From the NCBI GenBank assembly GCA_021209875.1, contig JAGYVD010000005.1, forward strand, positions 3,572,001-3,636,000: a DNA stretch of 64,000 nucleotides, in the 5' to 3' direction. The translations under genes and the position numbers were made by a program. Positions 1 to 12,468 of this stretch are shown here, one piece after another. Below the pieces are notes generated by a model. The model was not told where the DNA came from and did no database searches. It worked only from the letters and a program-made list of their open reading frames with translations. The DNA is from Rosellinia necatrix. Lineage: Eukaryota; Ascomycota; Sordariomycetes; Xylariales; Xylariaceae. Every line of letters begins with the position of its first letter. Position 1 is the stretch's first letter.

Positions 1-887
1 GGTCGCTGCGGTACGGTCACGCGGGCATGGAAAAGAGACGGACCATGTGTCCGGGCCTGGAGGAGACGATTTGAGCGTGAGATGCCTCGCAGTCATGATC
101 GGTGGGGGGAGGCGAACACGCGTCAGGATTGTGACTGGGCAGTGACCATCACCGCCCAAGGGCCAGAGGTCGACGGCCGACGCTGTATGGTGGACTGGCT
201 GAGCTGTGCGCAATGGCGCGGGAAAGCAACGAGACGTCGATTGTAGCTTTGCCGGTTTGTTTGTTTGGCGGGTGGTTGGCTCGTTTAAGTCTGATGCGAC
301 CAGAGCGACCACGATAATGATACTGAATTGGGATTCCCGATACTACAGTATGTAGGGCAGGATAGGATGAAAAAGGGCGGGACGGGATACTAGCATGAAG
401 GGGGGGGGGGGTTGTTGAGCTGGTTTGAGCTGAGTGTTTCAGGCGAGTAAGTATACATACAGATGTAATTACCTACGACTAAGATAAGTGGTAGATAATT
501 GGGGAGGGGACTCAGACCGTCATGTAAGGAGGTGTTAGTGTCAGCGCCTGCCTACTTACCTACCTACTGAGAGAGACGAGGATAATAATGATGAGGATGA
601 GGATGATGGTGGTGATCAAGGCTGACGGCGGTCCGATAAAGAAAAAGAAAAAGAATAATAATAGAAGAATTAAGTAATTAACTGTCTTTCCGAGTAGCAC
701 GGCTGTTACGTACTTAACCCATATGCATTAATAAATGGTCGATTAAAAAAAAAAAAACAAAATTGGGTGACAAAAGTTGTCACGCATTGACGCATCTCTC
801 GGCCAAGGCTACCTACTACACACTTACCTTTTAGATGTATGTACCTTGGGTAGGGTAGGGAGGTAAGTAGGTAAGGTAGTTAGGTAT

Positions 888-923
888 TGGTAGGTTAGGT
901 ATGGTAGGTTAGGTATGGTGGGT
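888..923. repeat. 14-bp imperfect tandem repeat of the TAGGTA family
   Basis: The unit GGTAGGTTAGGTAT is present twice in a row with partial copies on both sides. It is a local tandem expansion of the TAGGTA/ACCTA motif that recurs between genes across the window. Confidence 0.8.
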
Positions 924-1312
924 AGCGCGGGTGGGTAACGCATCCAGAGTGGTCCCTCTGGGAATTAATTACCTAGCCCCAAATGACCAATGAGTGGCCC
1001 CGCTGCCAATGAAGCTACGAATCATCACACCCAAACAATCCCAACTCCAGAAAACCAAGTGAGGCAGTACCTACCTACCTACCTCTCGCTAGGTAGGTCG
1101 CTGCATGTGTGTCATCTCTCGACGCCGCATACCCAGACATCGAGCAGAGAGAGAGAGAACTTCTGGTCGAATAACGAGCAAGTCTTTCGCCAGGTACAAT
1201 ACCACCGCTCCGCTTTTTAGGTACAGCAAACCGCCTACAGTCAACCACCTATACTAATAGGTACCTAACTAGGTAACTACCTATCTCTACCTACCTATAG
1301 ATCTACCTAATG

Positions 1313-1376
1313 CATTCACGCATCCACGAATCCACGCATCCACGCACCCACGCACCCACGCATCCATGCATCCACA
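1313..1376. repeat. 8-bp tandem repeat (CACGCATC-like)
   Basis: About eight head-to-tail copies of an 8-bp unit close to CACGCATC, with single-base variants (CACGAATC, CACGCACC, CATGCATC). It lies between TAGGTA-motif patches, with no gene around it. Confidence 0.85.
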
Positions 1377-2166
1377 TATCTCCTTACTGATTCTCTATCA
1401 TCTCATGTTAGGGGCAATCGTCTAGGTTAGTCTATAACTAACCCCGTCTCAGATAGAAATACGCGCGCATACATCGGAATCAGAGTTAGGTAGGTACTAC
1501 AAGACACCATCACCTCCACCACAACCGTCTCTACCACAACCACCACCGCCACAGTGGTGTAAGACGCCAGGCAAAAAAAAAAAAAAGGCACATGCATGTC
1601 ACCGTCACCATTCCCCGTCACCGCCACCGTCGGCACAAGAGGGACTTTGTTGGTACCTAAAGCCTTAGGTAGAATCTTAGGTATCTACTACAGTATGTAA
1701 TATTGAGCCCGGTCATGTATATATATATATTTGGATATTTGGATAGGTATCACCAATTGGGACTTGTAGCGTGCGCTAAAGTCCACCAAAGCCCACCTTG
1801 CCAGAGTCCCATAATTTGCCCCTCTTTCACCTGTTGGAATCGAATCGCACGGGCTGGTCAGATACGCCTGTCGACCTCACACTCGCAGCCTCCACCTGTT
1901 AGGTACAAGCGCTGTGAATACTGCCTTGGCTTCCGTCCCCGTAGCGCAACAACAGTCTGGTCTGGGAAGCCTGTAGACGTGACGATACGTCGGACATGAA
2001 CCGAAGCCTCGTTCCCAACCGCCAACGAGGATACCGCCAACGGGGATACTTTACTTACCTAGGCTAGGTTAGGTATAACTTGGGGTGGGGGTTTTTCACA
2101 TGGTCGGGTCAGGTGGTGCCTTGGGCCATCCCGAGTCGCCACGCTTAACCCAGAATTGCTGTTTAT

Positions 2167-4579
2167 TTACAGCAGCTCACCGATAAATGCCGTTTCCGTC
2201 TCGTTACGTATTGGACCATCGAATTTGCCGAGTGCGTTTCGATACTGCTCCGGCATTAGCCAACTCTTCCTCTCCATAAATGTGCGCTCGGGGGTTGGAG
2301 AAAAGACTTACCGCAAATACGAAATTGAGTATCAGGGCGACCATCAGCGCCACGCTGATGAGCAGGGGTCCGGTCATGTTGTCGAAGTCCTTACCACTGC
2401 GCTCTATTATCATCGCGCGCCGCCGGTGAAGCATCATGTTGCCCCATAGCCCGGCCGAGATCGCAATCACGATGTAGGCGATGCCCATGCATTCGGCAAC
2501 CAGGTTCTCACCCGCCGCCGTGTACAGTCCGAGGGCCAGAGTGCCGAGCAGCACGCAGATATGCTGCCACTTGAGAAAAGTCCGCTCGTTCGCGAGCCAC
2601 ACTTTGGGCTCAATCTGTAGCGGCCCCATATTCTTTAGCCAGACGTCGGGTTTAGTTACGCCCTTGGGTAGCTGCTCTTTTTGACGCTTGTTCTGGGCGT
2701 AGCGCGACAGCGAGAAGCCAGGGAAGACTGAACTCAGTGTGCCGTAGCCACGTCTCAGACCGGACTCGGCCCCTACGTTTTCATCATCAGCCTCGCCAGC
2801 CATTTCGCTAGACTCATCGGCGGGGCGCATGCGGGAGGTTCTTGCCTCCGACGCGGCACGCTCCGAAAGGTAGGACTTGGCAACCGGCGAGCCGACACCT
2901 GTTTTGTAGGAACTACGCCTAGCGCTCGTCCCGAGAAGGTTATCAACCGCGAGTGCATCCTCGGCTTGCCGAGCACGCCTCTGCTCTTCCTCTTCGTGGG
3001 CTTTGTGGGGGTCTTTACGAATATCTGTCTCTAGGTCGCTCAGCCAGAACGGCAAATTATTGACGTAGTCTTCAAATAGCGATGCGACGCCGTGGACAAA
3101 CTTGGAGAATTTGGGCGTCGCGTAGACCAAGTGGGAGCCTATCAGATCGTCTATCCACCTGGGACGTTTACGGCCTTCTTGCTCCTTCGATTTAATTTCT
3201 AACACGGCGTAGGGGAACCTCGAGACCTCGCTCTGGTTGATATTCTTGAACGGATACGTCATATTGCTGTTGTCTATATCTGTCCGATGCCATTCGGCGG
3301 GGTCTCGGCACGGCCGATCACGGTCCAATGTATCCTCGCGGATAAAGGCGATGTCCGTGTCGATAGAGATCCTCACTCGGTCGTCGGCGGGTTTTTGGAA
3401 TGCTGTGCGGGTATAGTTGGCCCTCATGACTGGCTGGAGCTTATTGGTAACAATGAAGTTTTGAATATCCTCGGCAGTGGCCTTGAACAAATCTATCGAG
3501 TCGTTCTGTTGACGTTGCCTCTCCATCTTCTGGATGGACTTCTCCATTTTATATTCTCCGTCGAGATACTGCTTCGTATATTTGTCCTTGATGTTGAATC
3601 TTTTCTCCTCGCTTGTGCCATCCTCGTAAACCACCTTCTGCTCGAGCATAATATCCGGTTTTTCGTTCAGCTGCCCATACCAGCGGAGCCGCACCGAGGA
3701 AGCATCAACCTGGCGGCTAACTTTTGCGCCATACAGGGCGAATTTGGGATTATCAAAATAGAGTGAGGTAATTTTGGGGTCCTCATTACCATCTAGCTCC
3801 TTGGCGGCCTGCTGGCTATACACCAGAGCCGGGAGATGTCGCAAGATTGCGGTTTTGACTTCCAGCAGGTTATCGGGATGCACCCAGACTGTGGATTATC
3901 AGTCAGTACTCGGATTATACAGGAGTAACACACAATCCAGCTTACATTTGTGGGCGGTGTAACGCTCCCCGTTATGGACCTCTTCTTGGTACTCTAGGTC
4001 TGGAAGCTGCTGCTGTTTGTCCTTGTCGAGAGTTTGGTTGATCGCGTAGTACATGAGGGAGAGCTTGTTCAGGAGGGGCGAATAGCCTTGCTCCGAGTTT
4101 AGGCCGTGTTCCGACAAGCTCACGCGCATCATGGGGCGGACCTTGTACCGGTCGCCGCGTTTCCGATCATGCTTCTTCGCGATCTTGAGAAAGCCAGTGT
4201 AGTTCAGATTGCTGTATTTCTTCAGCTCCTTCACCTCGTTGACAATGGTGTCCAGCTCGGACCGGAGCTCCTCCAAGCGCGAATTCGTGGTGTCGCTTTT
4301 GGGCTTGTCGTCGGAGGGCGCCAGTTCGCGGAGCTTCTCGAAAGCCGCGTCGGCCCTTTGCTGGAGACTCGACGCCCTCTTGGCCTGGAATTGGGAGACT
4401 TTGTCGAGCTGTACGTTGAATATCTCGTCGCAGAAACGGTTCTCGTCGTCCTCGGTCCACGGGGCATCATCATCATCCCCGGTGTTCTCCCGCAGCATGC
4501 CCTTCAGCTTTGGGTAGTCAATATATTGATCCTTCCATGGCGGATAAATAGAACCCCTAAGAGTCTTTCCGAAGCGCAT
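2167..4579 (-). CDS. Vacuolar transporter chaperone subunit, VTC2/VTC3 type (SPX protein)
   Basis: Subunit of the VTC complex, which makes polyphosphate from ATP at the vacuolar membrane and passes it into the lumen. I place three exons: 4579-3946, 3888-2312 and 2244-2167. The two introns are 57 and 67 nt with GTAAGC/GTAAGT donors and CAG acceptors, giving 762 residues. Order: an N-terminal SPX domain (inositol-pyrophosphate sensor; IYPPWKDQYIDY near residue 10, KKHDRKRG later), a tunnel domain (LYFDN, VRLRWYG, FIREDTLDRDRP, AVLEIKSK), an acidic/Ser-rich linker, and a DUF202 end with three membrane segments. The IYPPWK start and the DLETDIRK tract match yeast VTC2/VTC3 rather than catalytic VTC4. 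The last exon, ending GELL-stop, replaces a read-through of intron 2. ATG 4579 is chosen because MRFGK is the usual SPX start. Confidence 0.9.
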
Positions 4580-4838
4580 TCTGAGGCGTAGAATCAATTG
4601 CTGGCTGTATACAAAGCAAACCTAAGGAAATAGTCACAGATAAAGTGCGCTATGTGTAAGAGGTTCGACCTCCTTCGATGAGCCAATACGATGATTGGAA
4701 GTAAATCAGGGTACGACAACGAGCGTTGAGCTTCGCGGGAGAAAATGCGGTTGAAACAAGCCGCTATGGGCATCTCGGCTCTCTCCGGGTTTCGTCACCG
4801 TGGAGAGAGGGGCGGGGCCCTTAAGTCCCCCATCATGC

Positions 4839-4874
4839 ATTGGCCAATCAAATACCAACGCACGGTTCCACGTG
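4839..4874. promoter_or_regulatory. Candidate VTC promoter elements: double CCAAT palindrome and CACGTG
   Basis: About 260-300 bp upstream of the VTC start are ATTGGCCAAT (4839-4848), an inverted pair of CCAAT boxes (the HAP-complex core), and CACGTG (4869-4874). On the gene's strand the latter reads GCACGTGG, which fits the Pho4/NUC-1 core known to drive phosphate-starvation genes including VTC genes in yeast. CACGTG occurs several other times in the window, so chance is a real possibility. Confidence 0.35.
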
Positions 4875-5044
4875 CGCGAAAACGACAAGGTTATCTAGGT
4901 ATACCAAGCAATACATGCCTAAGTACCTAGCACATAACTACTACATGGTCCAGCTCGTAACCGAGGTGAGGATGCATCATTCCTAGGTAGTAGGTAGTAC
5001 GTACCATAACTCATACTTATCACGCTTCTTTCGCTAGCAACAGG

Positions 5045-5102
5045 CGACGACGACGACGACGACAACAACAACAACAATAACAATAACGACAACGACGACA
5101 AT
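5045..5102. repeat. GAC/AAC trinucleotide microsatellite
   Basis: A run of (GAC)n, then (AAC)n with interspersed AAT, then GAC again. It is intergenic. Confidence 0.85.
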
Positions 5103-5360
5103 ATGTTTGTTTACAGTGTTTTTTTTTTTTTGGTCTGAAACCTGTCATTTCAATAGCTAGATACAACATTTGTGTTACAAATCGACAGTACTCTCTTTTG
5201 ACTAGGTATATGGTATCATAAATTTCAACTACAACAAGTATACACGCCAATGCATGTCAAACCGATTGGCTCTCAACTTACCCTCGGGTGATAACGCTCG
5301 GGGCCATAGACAGAGCAGATTGGAAGTCAATGACTACTCCGGCTCGAATTCACAGCTTGT

Positions 5361-8300
5361 TTACGCTGCTACGGGTATACTAGTCCCGAGAATTTCTTTG
5401 GCACTTTGCTTGATGATGCCTCCCGTTACTGGTAAGTACGAAGAGCCCTGAAGGTACGTGTCAACCTCGCGGGCCGACTGCCTTCCTTCATTGATACCCC
5501 TAGTGTTCGGTCAGCTTGCGCCTCGGAAATAATTATAGTGCTTGCTGCATAATCAACTTACCAGACAATTAAAGATTGCCCGCGACGGCAGTCACCGGCA
5601 GCAAAGACACCAGGCACGTTGGTGGCGTAGGAACCTGCTGGCGTCTTCACGTTCTTTCGAGCATCCTTTTCAATATCGTCGCCCAGAACACGCGCCTCGG
5701 GTCCGAGGAAACCCATGGACAGGAGGACCAAGTCAGCCGGGAAGAATTGTTTGGTATCCTCGAGTTTCTTCATGTCCCACCCACCGGTTGACGACTTGGT
5801 CCACTCGACGCGGATTGTGTTGATACCCTTGACGTTTCCACTACCGTCGTCAACAAACTCTTCCGACATGATGCAGTACTCTCGAGGGTCTTTGCCCATG
5901 TGTTGTGCAACTTCCGTATGCCCATAGTCCACGCGGTAAATACGAGGCCATTGCGGCCAGGGGTTGTCGCGGCCGCGCTGGGGCGGAGGCTGCGGCAGCA
6001 ACTCAAAGTTGATGACGGACTTGGCACCGTGGCGAACCGAAGTACCAATACAGTCGTTGCCAGTGTCGCCACCACCGATGACTACGACGTTCTTATCCTT
6101 GGCAGAGAGGTAAGCGCCGTCGCCCAGATCAGAATCAAGCAACGACTTGGTATTCTTGTGTAGAAACTCCATGGCGAAGTGGATACCATTCAGGTTACGA
6201 CCCTTGATGGGGAGATCTCGGGCGACAGTAGCCCCAGTAGCGATGACAACGGCATCATTCTGGGCCTTGAGATCCATTAGAGTGATATCTTCACCCACAG
6301 TAACGCCAGTCTTATATTGGACGCCCTCCTCAGCCATGAAATCAGTCCTCCGCTTCACAATACGCTTATCAAGCTTCATATTTGGAATGCCGTACATAAG
6401 CAAGCCACCAACACGGTCCGCCCGCTCATAGACGGTAACAGTGTGTCCGGCCTTGTTTAGTTGATCCGCGCATGCAAGACCAGAGGGGCCTGACCCAATA
6501 ATAGCAACCCGTTTGCCGGTTCGCACCTTAGGAGGCTGGGGTACCATCCATCCCATTTCGAAACCGCGATCAATGATGGCACATTCAATAGACTTGATTC
6601 CAACGGGATCTTCATTGATACCGAGCACACAGGCGCCTTCGCACGGCGCTGGACAGACGCGCCCAGTAAATTCGGGGAAGTTATTAGTCATGAGCAAACG
6701 GTTGAGGGCATCCCGCCACTGATTTTGGAATACCAATTCGTTCCACTTGGGAATAATGTTGGAAATAGGGCAACCAGTATCGGACTGGCAGAACGGAACG
6801 CCGCAGTCCATGCAGCGAGCTGATTGATACTTTATTTCGTCCTCGTCAAGGCGCTGAGAGAGTTCGGCCCAGTCCTTCGTTCTCGTCTTGACATTGCGAT
6901 ATTTTTCCGAACGACGCTGGTACTTCATAAATCCTTTTGTCTTGTCTAGGACAAGTGCGCGCTTCTTCTCAGCCGCATTGTCCCCCACGGTCTCTTCAAT
7001 GTCTTGAAGCTTGGACGCCTTCTCGTCCTTCTTAGAAACACCAGGGATGATAGGGAGATTGTACTCGGCCCGCTTGGCTTCAGCAGCTTTCGCGGCTTCC
7101 TCGTTTAGAACGCGCTTGTAATCCACTGGCAGAACTTTGACGAACCGTGGCAAGGCTCGGTTAAAGTCCACGAGAATGCGAGCAGCTAACTCTGATCCTG
7201 TGTAATGATGGTGATCCTCGATCAGGCCTCGCACAAATGCAATCTCCTTAGGATCCTCGATACCAGACGCTTCAACCATCTCGCCATTAAGTTTGGACAT
7301 GAAGTCACCACGGATGTCAAGGACGTATGCGATACCGCCCGACATACCCGCCGCAAAGTTGCGCCCTGTGCTACCCAAAACGACGACACGGCCACCCGTC
7401 ATGTATTCACAACCGTGATCGCCGATGCCTTCGACCACGGCGGTAGCACCCGAGTTTCGTACAGCAAAACGCTCCGCAGCAATACCGCGGAAGAAGCAAG
7501 TGCCTTGAGTTGCTCCGTACAAGCATACATTGCCAATAAGAATGTTTTCCTCGGCCTTAAATACGGCTGATCGGGGGGGATAAATGATGAGCCGACCACC
7601 AGACAAGCCCTTGCCAACATAATCGTTGGCGTCACCCTCCAGTTCTAAAGTAATACCAGGGGCCAAGAAAGCACCAAAGGATTGTCCAGCTGAACCCTTA
7701 ATATTGACATGAACAGTATCCATTGGTAGGCCGACTTCTCCGTAACGCTTAGACACATGGTACGAAAGAGACGTTCCCATGGCTCGGTCGGTATTGACAA
7801 TGTCGCATTCGATGCGCGACGGTAGCCCCTTTTCAAGAGTTAACTCTGCTTCTGATATGAGCTTGTTATCTAGGCGGACATAGAGCCGATGATCCTGCTT
7901 CCGCACGTTGAAGGTAGCGACACCCGGTCGAAGTTTGTGGGCTGGCGTAAGGATGAGAGACAAATCGATATTGGAGGTTTTGCCAGTTCGAAGATCGTCC
8001 CTGACCTTCAAGCACTCCACATGCCCAACCATTTCATTGATGGTTCGGAATCCCAGTCGAGCCATTATTGCTCGGAGTTCATTGGCAACATAGTAGAAGA
8101 AGTTAATAACATGCTCAGGGGTGCCAGTAAACTTCTTGCGTAGTTCGGGATCCTGTGTTGCAATACCAACGGGGCACTATAGTATAATTAGTGACCGGCG
8201 CAGAGGAATTAGAGAAAGAATTACCCTACCGTATTCAAGTGACACTTCCTCATCATGATACAGCCCATCGCAATAAGCGGGGTTGTAGCAAAGCCCCATT

Positions 8301-11300
8301 CTTCAGCTCCAAGCAGACAAGCCATAGCAACATCACGGCCCGTTCGAAGTTGGCCGTCGGTCTGCACGACAACACGCCCGCGTAGATCGTTTAGTACCAG
8401 CGTTTGGTGCGTTTCTGCAAGGCCCAACTCCCATGGAAGGCCAGCATACTTGATACCGGTCCATCTCGAAGCACCCGTGCCACCATCGTGTCCAGAAATT
8501 AAGATGTGATCAGCTTTGGCTTTGGCTACCCCGGAGGCAACGATACCAACACCAGTTTCGGATACAAGCTTCACGGACACACGAGACCGAGGGCTGGAAC
8601 ACTTGAGGTCGTAAATGAGCTGCTTCAAATCCTCGATGGAATAGATGTCATGGTGGGGGGGTGGGGATATGAGACCAACGCCAGGGGTCGAGTGTCGGGT
8701 TCGAGCAATTGGTTTGGATACTTTGTGCCCGGGGAGCTCACCACCTTCTCCAGGCTTGGCGCCTTGTGCCATCTTGATTTGAAGCTCATCAGAGTCGGCA
8801 AGATAAGCCGAAGTGACACCAAATCGGCCCGAGGCAACCTGCTTGATGGCTGACCTCATAGTGTCGCCATTCGCCATGACCTGTGATCGCTCCGGGTCCT
8901 CACCACCCTCTCCCGTGTTAGATTTTCCGCCAAGACGGTTCATGGCTACTGCCAAAGTGGAATGCGATTCCATAGAGATAGAACCATATGACATAGCACC
9001 CGTGCAGAAGCGCCGAACGATGTCGGTCCATGGTTCCACTTGGTCAATTGGTATGGCTGTGTATTCGTCAAATTTGAATTCAAGCATGCCACGAAGCGTA
9101 CAGGCTTTAATCTGTTCGTACTCGGAACGCGAGTATGCTTCGTATGACTTGTCGTTCTTAGTTCGCACAGCGTCCTGTATGTTGGCAATCGATGTAGGGT
9201 CGTTGATGTGTGCCTCACCGCCATCACGCCAGTGATACTCGCCAGACTCGGGTAAACCGGGAACATTGATAGTGTGTCGCGAGGGGAAGCCACGTTCGTG
9301 AAACCGGAAAGCATCCTCGGCGATATGCGTGAAAGTAGCGCCCCTGATACGCGACGCAGTGCCCCTGAAGCATCTCTCAACAACCTCATCATCGACGCCA
9401 AGAGCTTCGAAGATCTGGGCGCCCTTGTAGCTTGCCAACGTAGAAATACCCATCTTACTCATGACCTTAAGAATGCCACCGTCACAAGAATGCTTGTAGT
9501 TGGCAATGAGCTGTTCGTCGCCTAGTTGTTTCCGAATCAGGCCCTCGCGGTTTAGTTTTAGTATGCATTCCATGGCAAGGTAAGGGTTAATCGCATCAGC
9601 TCCATAACCAAGTAAGACACACATGTGGTGAACTTCGCGTGCTTCAGCAGTCTCTAGTACTATGGCAGCCATCGATCGCCACTTGTTGCTAACGAGATGA
9701 TGATGCACCATGCCAGACGCGAGCAACGTGGAGACCGATACTCTATCAGCAGATGTCTTACGATCGGACAAAACAATGATCCTGTCCCTCGCCTCGACGG
9801 CGGCGGTAGCCTCTTTGCAAATGAAATCTAAGTGCTTCATATAACCTGCGGTGCCTTCCGCCTTGGGAAAAGTAAGATCAATCGTCTTGACTGTCCACCC
9901 GGGTTGCACTTTAGAGATGTTCATCAAGCCGTTGAACTCGGGGATTGACAGGATCGGGCTTGGAAGAAACAGTCGAGCACATTGAGAAGAATCCATCTCA
10001 AGTAAATTCCCCTGTGGTCCAACATAGCACTCCAAAGACATAACGATAGACTCTCGGATAGGGTCAATGGGAGGGTTCGTCACCTGAGCGAAGAGCTGAC
10101 GGAAATATTCGTAAAGCAGGCGCGGGCCTTGCGCAAGGCACGCCAACGGAGCATCGTTACCCATAGATCCAAGGGCCTCCTTCTCATCCGAGGCCATCGG
10201 GGCGAGAAGTAAGCTGACCTGCTCGTAGGTATAACCATAGGCTAGCAAAACGGGATCTTGTTGAAGAGGTGTTGAATCGGGTTTGGCAGCAAGGTCAACG
10301 TTATGTTGCTCAGAAACCTGGGCTACAACGGATGGAAGGGAAATCAACTCATTGTCAATCCACGAGCGGAAGTCAGCACGCTCCGACACGGTCTTTTTGA
10401 GTTCTGAATCATCAATAATACGACCGGCTTTAGTGTCAACAAGCAGCATACGACCAGGCTGAAGGCGGCCCTTCTGCACAACCAATTCAGGATCAACAGG
10501 AATGGTACCAACTTCGGAAGCACAGATGATACGGTCATCATTGAGGACATAGTATCGACATGGTCGCAAACCATTCCGGTCAAGGTTCGCGCCACAAAAG
10601 CGGCCATCAGCAAAGGTGAAGAGAGCCGGGCCATCCCAAGGCTCCATCTGGCACGCAGCCCACTCATAGAATGCCGCTTTCTTGGGGTCCATGGAGGTAT
10701 TACCTTGCCAGGCTTCAGGAACCATGAGCATCACAGCCTCTGGCAAGGATAGTACGCCGTTAATTGTGAGTAGTTCTAGGACATTATCAAATGCCGCAGA
10801 GTCGGAACCTCCATCTTCAACAATAGGATATAGATGTTCAAGCTCGTCGCCAAATACGTCAGACTGCATGACACCTTCTCGTGCCCGCATCCAATTTTTA
10901 TTCCCGCGCAGGGTGTTGATTTCACCTGAATTATCACCATTGTTAGATATATTGATACGTCCCGGTGTTTATCGTTACTCCCAGATTAGGAAACATACCG
11001 TTGTGAGCCGCCCACCGCAAAGGCTGGGCACGATCCCAAGAGGGGAAGGTGTTGGTAGAGAAACGAGAGTGCACAAGCGCAAAATGGGCCTGGTAGTCGG
11101 CATTCACCAGGTCGTGGTAATATTGATAAACCTGGACCGGCGCCAGCTGACCCTTGTAGACGATGTTTTTGTTTGAGAGGGAGCATAGATAAAACCAGTT
11201 CTGGAGCCCAATGGAATGGGTGGCGCGCTTTCGGAGAATATAAAGCTGTTTCTCGAATTGCTTCTCGGGGAATTTCTCTGGGTCCGTGTTTTCAGGAGCA

Positions 11301-12065
11301 TTGCCAGAGCCATAAACGGAAGCAAGGACGACAAAAGGTTGCAGTATAGTAGGCTCGCGTGAGGCAGCAGCAGGGCCAAGGAGACTAGAGTCTACAGGAG
11401 GTTCTCGCCACCCTAAAACTCTCAACCCTAGCGATTCAGCAATATCTTCCAACTGCCGCTTCGACTCCTGCAATGTCTCCTCGTCGGGCTTAAGAAACAA
11501 ATTCCCTACAGCATATTGCCCCAGCGGCGGCAACTGAATCCCCTGCTCCCTCTCAAAGTTCTTAATAAAAAACCTATGGGGTATGGAGGTCATGACACCG
11601 GCGCCATCGCCATCTCGCGCATCAGAACCCACCGCACCGCGATGGGTCATGTTGCAGAGGAGGTTTCGCGCTAAGTCGAGTTAGCAGCCTGCCCAGGACG
11701 TACTTAGCAGGGGAGCGGGTGACAAACCATCGCTAACAATCTTGTGGCTCGGTACGCCCTTGATATGGCTATGGGCGGGCGTTAACCAAGATGTTCGACA
11801 GAGGCGGATTGGTTGAGGACATACCAAGCGAAACCGACACCACACGCATCCTTCTCCAAGCTGGGATCGTACAAACCCCTGGACACAAGATGGTTAGCAT
11901 GGGCTCTCCCCGTCCGGGGCGGAGGTGGCTGATGACTTACTGCTTCACCGGCAGGGCACTCGCCCAAGAGCCATTGCCCTTGGTCTGATATTCATACGGG
12001 TGGTACTCTTCGGCCGTGCACTCGATTTCGGTTTGTCTGTCGTCGAAATCCGCAGGAAGGCCCAT
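5361..12065 (-). CDS. GLT1: Glutamate synthase [NAD(P)H], GOGAT, complete
   Basis: Converts glutamine plus 2-oxoglutarate to two glutamates; fungal enzymes fuse the bacterial large and small subunits. Seven exons: 12065-11941, 11878-11825, 11768-11728, 11670-10999, 10925-8230, 8176-5562 and 5499-5361, all with GT-AG introns, for 2113 residues. The class-II glutaminase nucleophile falls at Cys54 (EKDACGVGF), implying a 53-residue propeptide as in yeast, which supports this start. Cys1186, Cys1192 and Cys1197 ([15 protein letters not shown], split by intron 5) bind the 3Fe-4S cluster next to the FMN domain. Around 1380-1480 lies the glycine-rich beta-helix. Residues from about 1651 carry two Cys groups for 4Fe-4S clusters ([18 protein letters not shown]). 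GSGPSG (about 1757) and GGGDTG (about 1897) are the FAD and NAD(P)H Rossmann motifs. No inactivating change is seen. Confidence 0.97.
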
Positions 12066-12468
12066 GTCAGGCAAGAAGGCACTGAATTCCCAGGGATTGA
12101 CTGGCAGGCTGGGGGCCGAGGGTCAGGATCGAAATAACCTGCGGGTGCAGTTACGGCGAGAGTATGAGGCGGAAGCAGCTCGGACTGCTCAAAAGCCAGG
12201 CCTGTGTAATAAAGAATTAGTGTTGATCATCCACCCGGGTCTAACTAATTCATACGACAGTCCGGTACGAAAAGGAAACAAGGCAGATGACGAGACGGTC
12301 CGGTCCGAGGAGGGGTTTTGTCCGGAATGAGGAAAAGCTTAACAAGCCGTTGATAGAGTTGGCCTATACAGAGCGAGCAGGCGGTTTGGTATAACGACGG
12401 TATGGATATGCCAAGAAGTTGGTCTGGGTAGTGGCAGCACCGGTTATAGGGTCGTTAGCACCTGCCAT
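12066..12468 (-). other. GLT1 leader with a possible extra coding exon and 5' intron
   Basis: Upstream of the chosen GLT1 start is a 33-codon open segment with its own ATG (12468-12370), followed by a GTATAG donor. An intron could run to an acceptor near 12185, with a CACTAAT-like branch site. A further 40 codons would then lead to the annotated ATG, but only if one base is added to the G5 run at 12111-12115 (C5 on the gene strand). Otherwise this is an ordinary spliced 5' UTR. The Cys54 position of the shorter model favours UTR. Confidence 0.35.

Larger units (their letters stand above)
1..2166. other. Gene-free flank with short dispersed repeats
   Basis: No open frame here looks like a conserved protein; the longest are under 100 codons. 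The stretch is full of TAGGTA/ACCTAC motifs, notably 840-925, 1066-1096 and 1255-1310, and an 8-bp tandem array at 1313-1376. Poly-A/poly-T runs and a GAT-rich purine patch near 585-620 are also present. It looks like intergenic DNA downstream of the VTC gene, whose stop codon is at 2167. Confidence 0.6.
4580..5360. other. Intergenic spacer between GLT1 and VTC
   Basis: Holds the presumed VTC promoter (4600-4900), a trinucleotide microsatellite of GAC/AAC/AAT units (about 5045-5102), an 11-12 base poly-T run near 5120 and, at the far end, the GLT1 3' flank. No gene is visible. Confidence 0.6.

Noticed and set aside
2204..2311. Read-through C-terminus of the VTC protein
   Set aside because: A GTAAGT donor at 2311 and CAG acceptor before 2244 give a normal 67-nt intron and a better last exon.
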